A stretch of DNA of 5,699 bases from an uncultured Actinomycetes bacterium (lineage in GTDB: Bacteria > Actinomycetota > Actinomycetes > Nanopelagicales > Nanopelagicaceae): positions 1 to 5,699 of the forward strand of contig CAIUHB010000122.1 in assembly GCA_903898855.1 (NCBI GenBank), read 5' to 3'. The first letter of the stretch is position 1, and each line of letters opens with the position of its first letter. The notes under the pieces are model-generated. The model saw only the letters and a program-made list of their open reading frames with translations. It was not told the origin of the DNA and made no database searches. Made by a program: the position numbers and the translations under genes. Below are positions 1 through 5,699 of the stretch, piece by piece.

Positions 1-1
1 G

Positions 2-325
2 AAGCAATATGACGAAGTCTTGGAGACGACCTCAGATATCACCAATGAGGATGATGCGACTCTCATACTCCTTGTTCTTCGTGGAGCTGCCTTTCGAGAG
101 CAAGGGCTTCACGATGCCTCACTTGAATGCTTCAAACAAGCCCTGGCTAAGCACAGTCGATCCAAAGAGGCGATGCATAGGGCGCACTTCGAGCGCTCTT
201 TCACCTACGAGAAGTTGGGGAAGATCCCACAAGCTCGAAAAGATCTTGAACTCATACTTGTGGATGACCCTTCAAACGAAGAAGTGAAGGATCGACTTAA
301 GGAGTTGGAACGTTCGACTCGGTAG
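2..325 (+). CDS. TPR-repeat protein, C-terminal part (5' end outside window)
   Basis: The reading frame is open from the first complete codon (base 2) to a TAG stop and gives 107 residues. The true start lies upstream; a TTG at base 20 is only an internal codon. Two helix-turn-helix units fit the tetratricopeptide pattern: roughly residues 19-53 (Gly28, Phe31, Phe44, Ala47 at consensus places) and residues 56-90 (Tyr-Glu-Lys-Leu-Gly turn, then Ala-Arg-x-x-Leu and a closing Asp-Pro). The tail is highly charged. TPRs are protein-protein interaction scaffolds, so the partner cannot be named from this fragment. There is no signal peptide or membrane segment in the visible part. The gene converges on the helicase gene to its right with 92 bp between the stops, and it is probably chromosomal flank rather than part of the accessory block. 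The TPR call is fairly sure; the role is unknown. Confidence 0.75.
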   Translation, partial: KQYDEVLETTSDITNEDDATLILLVLRGAAFREQGLHDASLECFKQALAKHSRSKEAMHRAHFERSFTYEKLGKIPQARKDLELILVDDPSNEEVKDRLKELERSTR

Positions 326-370
326 TAGTTGGATGAGGGTCGACTAGGCCGTGTTTGCAGTCGAATACAT

Positions 371-398
371 TAAAGGGTTCACCCTGACCATTTGGTCA
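371..398 (-). terminator. Possible weak terminator: two adjacent small hairpins between convergent genes
   Basis: Two small inverted repeats lie head to tail in the 92-bp gap between the TPR gene and the minus-strand helicase gene. One is TGACC-ATTT-GGTCA at 385-398. The other is AGGGT-TC-ACCCT at 374-385, whose two-base loop forces a shorter stem. Read on the minus strand, the second hairpin runs into TTTAAT, a short U-rich tail placed about 20-45 bases after the helicase stop codon. Stems are short and no long T run follows, so this is only a weak candidate. Nothing else of note is seen in 326-417. Confidence 0.3.
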
Positions 399-417
399 CG
401 AGACTTACAATTAAATG

Positions 418-2352
418 TCATGCAATTTTTGAAAAGTCGATCACTGCAGTTAATGGCTTGGCACCACTTGCAAGCAAGCTGAACTCAGTCAGGTCAAACT
501 TTTCTAACTCTGGTACAAAGATGACAAGGCCATCCCTACTTCGTGTGAGCAAGACTCTGTAGCTATTTTTACGAAGGGTGTGAGGGTCTTTTTGAGGATA
601 CTTTGTACGCATTCTTCTCATGGCCCATACCTTTCCATCCCACAAAAAGTCATCTCCCCACGCCATGAGTGCCATATCTAATTCCAAACCTTGTGATCCA
701 AATTCAGTCATCGGCGCCTCAAAATTACAGCACGACCCAGGAGTGCCTTTTGGGTTGTTGTACCAATCGCGATATTTGATTCGCTTATTTTCAAAGAATC
801 CATTTTCTATTCCAAACTTTGGCAAACTCTTATCTTTTGCTGATGCGAGTATTCCGTAGCGGCTATCCTCAGATCCGTCATATCGCTCCTCCAGATAACT
901 CTTCGCAAGATCCAAGTCACGAGTTATGAATATATTAAAGTCGTCATGTTGCATTTTTAGCGCAATCGACGCAGCATCCGAAAATCTGCCTTCCAACAGA
1001 TTATCAACCCAGCTATGCAGATCCTCTGCTTTTTTCGAACGGAGGGACTTTGTTAGGTCTAATTCAGGAACTGATTCAAAATTTAGCCCTTCGAAGGAGG
1101 CACTAAATCGTGGAGGAGTGAAGACTCTCCAGGTTTCTCCTTTTTCAGATGACAAAAGAGCATCAGCCCAACCTGAGATACCCGCCTCTTCTCCGCTATT
1201 GATCTCTTGGCCGTGTCCAATTAAACCGACAAGAGTTGCCCACTCTGGAATCCGCTCCCCGATTGCGATCAGTAATTCAGGTTCGCTAAAGGCGACACCA
1301 TTCTTATTGAGCATATGAGTGGCATCCCACGCTCTCTGGGCTTCATCAAAAACGATCACGTGCTGCTTTGGGACTTTAAGGGTCATACCATGAGTCTTAA
1401 TGAAGCTGTGTAAATCCTTTACAAAGACGCTGCTTTTAAGAGCACCACTAAGAACATCAACAAGTGGACCGTTCCCCGATAAGAAAACAGAGTTGATATT
1501 TTCTTGAGACTCTTCGTGCACAAATTGGAGTCCGACTAAAGTCTTACCCGCTCCAGGTACTCCAGCGACAAAAGCAATTGCTGGAAGCATATTCTGCTTT
1601 GCGTAGGAGGAAATTTCTTGAAGTTTTGCAACGGCCCTCCAGACACCATTTGACTCAGCTCGTTTAATAGCTGGCAGGCGCTCATTGTTGAAAATCATTT
1701 TCGCCGCCGCTATCAAAGTGGGGAGTGGCGAGTAACTACCACTTAGCCAAGCTTCGAGATCTGGAGCTTGGCCATCTGGCAAAGAGTCCATTTCAGAAGC
1801 GATTAGTTCTGGAGAAAGAGCGATGACATTTTCGCTAGCTACTCTTGTGTTAAGAGATCGAGTCGGCACTATGTACGGCTTGACTTCAAGTTCGTGGGTA
1901 GTTGAGTGATATTCAGAGAGATCTCGCGCATATGCGGCGACTTGCTCAACTGCTGCTCGAGTTATAGTTACATCTTGCTTGAATTCCAGCACGCTTAGTA
2001 CCCCAGGGGATAACAGAAGCACATCCGGACGTCTTCCACCTTCGAGTGGAAGTTCATATTCAAAAATAATCGACCACTTAAGTGAATCTGGTCTAGAGAT
2101 GGCCAGATTTCTGAAACTCAATCTTATGAGTTCTATTTCTTCACTCCACGCCTCCATTTGCAGGCCTGAGGCACCATGTCCATAAAGTCCAGTGATATGG
2201 ACAAGTAAGGCATCTTCGACGACACTCGTTGGTGTCGATAAAAAACTTTCGATAGACCCGGCCCAACCATGGGCTTGACGCGGATTTTCCATAGTTGAAG
2301 CTAAGCAGCTACCGATGACATAGTCATTGAAATCCGTGCAATGTTCGGTCAC
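418..2352 (-). CDS. PD-(D/E)XK nuclease-like domain fused to DUF2075 (Schlafen group 3) helicase ATPase
   Basis: A 644-residue cytoplasmic protein with no signal peptide or membrane helix. Residues ~90-130 carry a PD-(D/E)XK nuclease signature: Glu98, then Arg-Pro-Asp110 on a hydrophobic strand, then Glu123-Phe-Lys125. Residues ~255-620 form a superfamily 1 helicase-type core of the DUF2075 / SLFN group 3 kind: Walker A GVPGAGKT (264-271), Walker B VIVFDEAQR (332-340), the family motif GHGQEIN (379-385), SLRSKK (436-441), motif V around EFGSQGLELD (550-559) and motif VI with LLTRSR (601-606, likely arginine finger). All expected catalytic residues are present, so it should hydrolyse ATP and possibly cut nucleic acid; the substrate is unknown. 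The GTG start is chosen because GGGAGG lies 9 bases upstream. Similarity to the family, as remembered, begins near residue 28, so Met21 (base 2292) is an alternative start, but it has no ribosome site. The gene diverges from the second helicase 40 bp away and ends facing the TPR gene. A defence role is inferred. Confidence 0.85.
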   Translation of the reverse strand: MTEHCTDFNDYVIGSCLASTMENPRQAHGWAGSIESFLSTPTSVVEDALLVHITGLYGHGASGLQMEAWSEEIELIRLSFRNLAISRPDSLKWSIIFEYELPLEGGRRPDVLLLSPGVLSVLEFKQDVTITRAAVEQVAAYARDLSEYHSTTHELEVKPYIVPTRSLNTRVASENVIALSPELIASEMDSLPDGQAPDLEAWLSGSYSPLPTLIAAAKMIFNNERLPAIKRAESNGVWRAVAKLQEISSYAKQNMLPAIAFVAGVPGAGKTLVGLQFVHEESQENINSVFLSGNGPLVDVLSGALKSSVFVKDLHSFIKTHGMTLKVPKQHVIVFDEAQRAWDATHMLNKNGVAFSEPELLIAIGERIPEWATLVGLIGHGQEINSGEEAGISGWADALLSSEKGETWRVFTPPRFSASFEGLNFESVPELDLTKSLRSKKAEDLHSWVDNLLEGRFSDAASIALKMQHDDFNIFITRDLDLAKSYLEERYDGSEDSRYGILASAKDKSLPKFGIENGFFENKRIKYRDWYNNPKGTPGSCCNFEAPMTEFGSQGLELDMALMAWGDDFLWDGKVWAMRRMRTKYPQKDPHTLRKNSYRVLLTRSRDGLVIFVPELEKFDLTEFSLLASGAKPLTAVIDFSKIA

Positions 2353-2392
2353 TTATGATGACCTCCCGCCTAGTTATTGCTAACGTTGAGGG
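2353..2392. promoter_or_regulatory. 40-bp divergent intergenic region shared by the two helicase genes
   Basis: These 40 bases are all that separates the two GTG start codons. The minus-strand gene uses most of the left half for its ribosome site (GGGAGG on the minus strand, bases 2364-2369). On the plus strand, ATGACC at 2358-2363 and TAACGT at 2381-2386 are exactly 17 bases apart and resemble -35 and -10 elements (four of six bases match TTGACA; TAACGT fits TANNNT). Transcription starting 7 bases after the -10 would begin at base 2393, the GTG itself, giving a leaderless mRNA. This agrees with the lack of a correctly spaced ribosome site for the right-hand gene. A promoter for the left gene must overlap this one or lie inside the right gene. 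The short distance suggests co-regulation or mutual interference. Motif positions are seen; function is inferred. Confidence 0.45.
2358..2386 (+). promoter_or_regulatory. Candidate promoter for a leaderless helicase-mazG transcript
   Basis: ATGACC (-35-like) and TAACGT (-10-like) are separated by 17 bp, and the predicted start point coincides with the GTG at 2393. Leaderless mRNAs are common in actinobacteria, which makes the arrangement plausible. The -35 match is only four of six bases, so chance is not excluded. Confidence 0.35.
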
Positions 2393-4249
2393 GTGCTCGC
2401 GTACCTCGCAACCAAATCCCAGTTCCTGACGGATGCACCTTTGATTGAGGATCGCGTCGCTGAGACGGTTAAAGCCAAGCTCGGCTTTTCGGCCACAAAG
2501 TCCGAGTACGAATCCTGGAGAAATTCTCTAGGAAATGCCATGGCCCACGTGATGCGGTCTCCGACGATTCCTGATGACGCCTCTGTTGCGATCGAATATC
2601 GATTAAATGGCAGAAAATTTCGCTTAGATTTTGTCGTTGGCGGCAAAGACGCGCAGGGTCATGAGTCCCTTGTTGTTATCGAACTTAAACAATGGGAGTC
2701 CGTTGAATTTTCAGAATTAGCGGAGCATGTCCGTACTGCCCTAGGTGGAGGTATAAGGGATGTGAATCATCCTTCTTATCAAGTTTGGAGTTATAAGTCT
2801 CATCTGGAGCAGTTCAATGAATACGTTTATTCAAATTCTGTAAAAGTGTCAGCCTGCGCGTATTTGCATAACTGTAAAGAGAGCAGGGTGATATCAAGTT
2901 CAATTTATGAGAGTGCCCTAGCACTTGCCCCCGTCTTTCTCCACGGAGAATATGAGGGCCTTCAAGAATTAATATCAACGAGCATCGCCTCCGGCGGCGA
3001 CATTGGCCTTATGGAAAGAGTGGATGACTCGGTAATTAGACCCTCCAAACAATTGGCCGATGCGGTGGGAGGTATGCTGCAAGGACAAGAGGAATTTGTT
3101 CTCATAGATGAGCAAAAAACTGTCTACGAAAGCATCATGCAGGCGGCAAGAGATGCTCAAAATGACAAAAAGAGAGTCATTATCGTTAAGGGTGGCCCCG
3201 GTACCGGGAAATCTGTTATCTCGTTGAATGCATTGGCATCTCTCACCCAGGAAAGACTAAATGCTAAATATGTAACGGCCAATGCGGCCCCCCGAACAGT
3301 TTTTCAAGCAAAATTAAAGGGGTTAGTTAAGGGTGATCTCGTAAAGCATCTTTTTGGTGGTTCTGGCTCTTACACGGAGGCACCTAAAGACTCGATGGAT
3401 GTCTTGATAGTGGACGAGGCGCACCGCCTAAGAATGAAGTCAGGAATGTTTAGGAACCTGGGAGAAGATCAGACAAAGGAGATCATCGAGGCAGCGCGCA
3501 TGAGCGTTTTTTTCATTGATGAGGCTCAAAAAGTTACCTGGTCTGACGTTGGCGAAATATCAAGAATTAAGGCGCACGCAAGCAAAGCTGGAGCCGAGGT
3601 TGAGATTATGGAACTCAAGTCACAATTTCGTTGCAGTGGTTCAGATGATTACATGGCCTGGCTTGATGATGCGCTCGGCGTCACGGTTGACCCTGAAAAC
3701 TATTTTTCAACTAGGAATTTCGACTTCCAGGTTTTTAATTCACCAGCCAAGCTCCACGAGGCCATAAGGGAGCGGAATTTAGAGAACAATAAATCAAGAA
3801 TGGTCGCCGGATATTGCTGGGATTGGATTTCTAAGAAAATTCCTAGTGCACGCGACATAGAGTTTCCGGAATTTAATTATGGGGCGCAGTGGAACCTAGC
3901 GAGCTATGGCAATGAATGGATTATCAATCCCAAATCGGTCGAGGAAGTGGGCTGTATTCACACTTGCCAGGGCCTGGAAGTTGACTATGTTGGTGTGATC
4001 ATCGGACCGGATCTGAAGATAGCTGGAGGCGAGTTACTCACAAACCCCCCAGGAAGGGCGCGGACTGACAAATCCTTGAACGGTTATAAGGGTGAGAGGA
4101 AAGTGAACCCGCTGGAGGCGGACCTCAAGGCAGATGAGATTATCCGAAATACTTACCGTACTTTGATGAGTCGTGGAATGAAGGGTTGCTATGTTTACTT
4201 TACCGATCCTGAAGTTGCAGACTATTTCAAAGAGAGAATTCCAGGTTAG
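2393..4249 (+). CDS. PD-(D/E)XK nuclease-like domain fused to DUF2075 helicase ATPase, first gene of a mazG operon
   Basis: A 618-residue cytoplasmic protein. The N-terminal ~150 residues hold a PD-(D/E)XK-like core: Glu68 on an Ile-Glu-Tyr strand, Leu-Asp79, then Glu97-Leu-Lys99-Gln, followed by a helix with Tyr-Gln-x-x-Ser-Tyr (129-134). The DUF2075 ATPase follows: Walker A GGPGTGKS (267-274), Walker B VLIVDEAHR (337-345), a second acidic motif FFIDEAQK (373-380), LKSQFRCSG (408-416), motif V IHTCQGLEVDY (522-532) and motif VI with NTYRTLMSR (586-594, likely arginine finger). The GTG start is fixed by an in-frame TGA two codons upstream, and the opening residues YLATKSQF match how this subfamily usually begins (recalled, not searched). 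No properly spaced ribosome site precedes it, so leaderless translation is likely. The mazG-like gene starts 6 bp after its stop. It resembles the divergent neighbour in architecture but not closely in sequence, so a recent local duplication is unlikely. Probable role: nucleic-acid-dependent ATPase/nuclease in genome defence (inferred). Confidence 0.86.
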   Translation: MLAYLATKSQFLTDAPLIEDRVAETVKAKLGFSATKSEYESWRNSLGNAMAHVMRSPTIPDDASVAIEYRLNGRKFRLDFVVGGKDAQGHESLVVIELKQWESVEFSELAEHVRTALGGGIRDVNHPSYQVWSYKSHLEQFNEYVYSNSVKVSACAYLHNCKESRVISSSIYESALALAPVFLHGEYEGLQELISTSIASGGDIGLMERVDDSVIRPSKQLADAVGGMLQGQEEFVLIDEQKTVYESIMQAARDAQNDKKRVIIVKGGPGTGKSVISLNALASLTQERLNAKYVTANAAPRTVFQAKLKGLVKGDLVKHLFGGSGSYTEAPKDSMDVLIVDEAHRLRMKSGMFRNLGEDQTKEIIEAARMSVFFIDEAQKVTWSDVGEISRIKAHASKAGAEVEIMELKSQFRCSGSDDYMAWLDDALGVTVDPENYFSTRNFDFQVFNSPAKLHEAIRERNLENNKSRMVAGYCWDWISKKIPSARDIEFPEFNYGAQWNLASYGNEWIINPKSVEEVGCIHTCQGLEVDYVGVIIGPDLKIAGGELLTNPPGRARTDKSLNGYKGERKVNPLEADLKADEIIRNTYRTLMSRGMKGCYVYFTDPEVADYFKERIPG

Positions 4250-4255
4250 GAAGAT

Positions 4256-4576
4256 ATGAGCGAAAATATATTTGAAAGCCTCACGGAAAAAGTGAAGGAT
4301 TTTTCCAAATTACGCGACTGGGAAAAGTTCCATACGCCCAAGAATTTGGCGATGGCAATAGCTGGAGAAGCAGGGGAACTCGTAGCCGAATTTCAATGGC
4401 TTACTTCTGAAGAGAGCTCTCGGAACGAATTGTCTGCTGACAGGCTGGAAGCAATCCGACTCGAAATTGCTGATATTCAAATATACCTCTTGAGGCTTGC
4501 TGACCAGCTTGAGATCGAGGTTCCAAAAGCGGTCCTCGACAAATTGGCGATTAACGAAGAAAGGTTCAAAATCTAA
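4256..4576 (+). CDS. MazG-like nucleotide pyrophosphohydrolase
   Basis: A 106-residue, single-domain, all-helical protein of the MazG / RS21-C6 (dCTPase-like) group, which cleaves a nucleoside triphosphate to the monophosphate and pyrophosphate and usually acts as a dimer or tetramer. The metal-binding pattern is intact: Glu38-x-x-Glu41 and Glu70-x-x-Asp73, with 28 residues between. The stretch from FHTPKNLAMAIAGEAGEL (25-42) to FQWL (46-49) is typical of the small family members that act on dCTP and similar nucleotides; the exact substrate cannot be read from sequence. An ATG start is supported by AGGA 4 bases upstream, overlapping the stop of the helicase gene, so the two are co-transcribed and probably translationally coupled. 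The stop codon lies one base from the 3' end of the opposing tRNA-Lys gene, with no terminator between. Despite the name, it is not part of a MazEF toxin pair here. Confidence 0.9.
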   Translation: MSENIFESLTEKVKDFSKLRDWEKFHTPKNLAMAIAGEAGELVAEFQWLTSEESSRNELSADRLEAIRLEIADIQIYLLRLADQLEIEVPKAVLDKLAINEERFKI

Positions 4577-4577
4577 G

Positions 4578-4650
4578 TGCGTTGTGAGGGACTCGAACCC
4601 CCGACCCGGTGATTAAGAGTCACCTGCTCTACCAACTGAGCTAACAACGC
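4578..4650 (-). tRNA. tRNA-Lys (anticodon CTT)
   Basis: A complete 73-base cloverleaf on the minus strand. The acceptor stem GCGTTGT pairs perfectly with ACAACGC. The D arm is GCTC / GAGC, and the anticodon stem GGTGA / TCACC encloses the loop CTCTTAA, giving anticodon CTT, which reads the lysine codon AAG. The variable loop has five bases. The T arm GGGGG / CCCTC with loop TTCGAGT has one G-U pair. The discriminator is A and CCA is not encoded (the next bases are CTT). It lies 86 bp downstream of the P-II gene on the same strand, and its 3' end abuts the accessory block. Confidence 0.97.
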
Positions 4651-4736
4651 GGGATATACCTATGAAGTTGTAGTGCTTTACTGCAAGAGCAGACCCTATC
4701 AGCGCCTGCCACTATCGCGAAAACTAGCTGGGACGC

Positions 4737-5578
<842 letters not shown>

Positions 5579-5605
5579 TCGGGCATCTCCGTTGCTTGAG
5601 GTCGG

Positions 5606-5623
5606 GCCATCTCGAAAGATGGC
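5606..5623 (-). promoter_or_regulatory. Stem-loop with TTCG tetraloop between tRNA-His and ppa
   Basis: On the minus strand, GCCATCT and AGATGGC form a perfect 7-bp stem closed by TTCG, a stable tetraloop type, starting 16 bases after the encoded CCA of tRNA-His and ending 27 bases before the ppa ATG. The bases that follow are CCGACCTC, not a T run, so it is not a standard intrinsic terminator. It could be a 5' UTR structure of ppa mRNA, an RNA-processing or stabilising element, or a leaky terminator. Confidence 0.45.
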
Positions 5624-5639
5624 TACTTGCTGTAAAGAT

Positions 5640-5699
5640 TGGGGTGATCGACGGGGCTCGAACCCGCGACATCTCGGACCACAACCGAGTGCTCTACCA
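5640..5699 (-). tRNA. tRNA-His (anticodon GTG), 5' part outside window
   Basis: The 3' part of a tRNA on the minus strand, beginning in the D-loop. The anticodon stem CTCGG / CCGAG encloses the loop TTGTGGT, giving anticodon GTG for histidine. The T arm is GCGGG / CCCGT with loop TTCGAGC, and the acceptor 3' strand is CGATCAC. The discriminator is C, the usual base for bacterial tRNA-His, and CCA follows directly in the DNA. The 5' acceptor strand and the extra G(-1) lie beyond the right edge. Confidence 0.93.

Noticed and set aside
2..325. TPR protein as a fourth member of the defence module.
   Set aside because: It is convergent with the block, separated by 92 bp, and its 5' part is missing; nothing ties it to the helicases.
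328..343. Possible degenerate copy of the tRNA-Lys 3' end (GTTG, TGAGGG and TCGA in the same order as at 4581-4595) that could be an island attachment site.
   Set aside because: The match needs two gaps and is only about 14 bases in total; it is indistinguishable from chance, so no att site is claimed.
926..1318. Plus-strand reading frame of 130 residues inside the left helicase gene.
   Set aside because: It lies opposite a gene with clear family motifs and has low-complexity, Ser/Pro-rich content typical of an antisense shadow.
2380..2646. Minus-strand 88-residue reading frame overlapping the start of the right helicase and the intergenic region.
   Set aside because: It overlaps antisense the conserved N-terminal domain of the right helicase, shows no domain, and would overlap the divergent promoter; treated as a shadow.
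4651..4736. Promoter for tRNA-Lys or terminator for P-II in the 86-bp gap.
   Set aside because: On the minus strand TTGCAG and TATATC are 22 bp apart, too far for a normal promoter, and only 3-4-bp stems without T runs are present.

Overview
The window looks like a piece of an actinobacterial chromosome. The inorganic pyrophosphatase and the P-II protein at the right end read as actinobacterial family members, and the moderate GC content with little codon bias would fit a low-GC lineage such as the freshwater actinobacteria. This placement is inferred from remembered family sequences, not from a search.

Layout from left to right. (1) Bases 2-325, plus strand: the 3' end of a small TPR-repeat protein, cut by the window edge. 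(2) Bases 418-4576: an accessory block. Its core is two large, divergently transcribed proteins whose start codons are only 40 bp apart. Each has an N-terminal PD-(D/E)XK nuclease-like domain fused to a C-terminal DUF2075 / Schlafen-group-3 superfamily 1 helicase-type ATPase. The right-hand one is followed 6 bp later by a MazG-like nucleotide pyrophosphohydrolase, which almost certainly shares its operon. The block stops one base short of the 3' end of a tRNA-Lys gene. (3) Bases 4578-5699, minus strand: housekeeping genes in transcription order tRNA-His(GTG, cut by the window edge), ppa (family I inorganic pyrophosphatase), a P-II nitrogen regulator coupled to ppa by a TAATG overlap, and tRNA-Lys(CTT).

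The region to look at is 418-4576. Two nuclease-helicase fusions from clearly different subfamilies, back to back with a nucleotide-hydrolysing enzyme, at a tRNA gene and between ordinary chromosomal genes, have the composition of a phage-defence or other genome-conflict module. A working model (inference) is that the helicase-nucleases recognise and process foreign or damaged nucleic acid while the MazG-like enzyme lowers a (d)NTP pool or removes an abnormal nucleotide. No integrase, transposase, methylase, CRISPR array or clear att repeat is visible.

The minus-strand genes form a second unit. P-II keeps the T-loop tyrosine and the ATP/2-oxoglutarate-binding residues, and ppa keeps its full active-site set, so both should be functional. 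No stretch longer than 300 bases lacks a gene.
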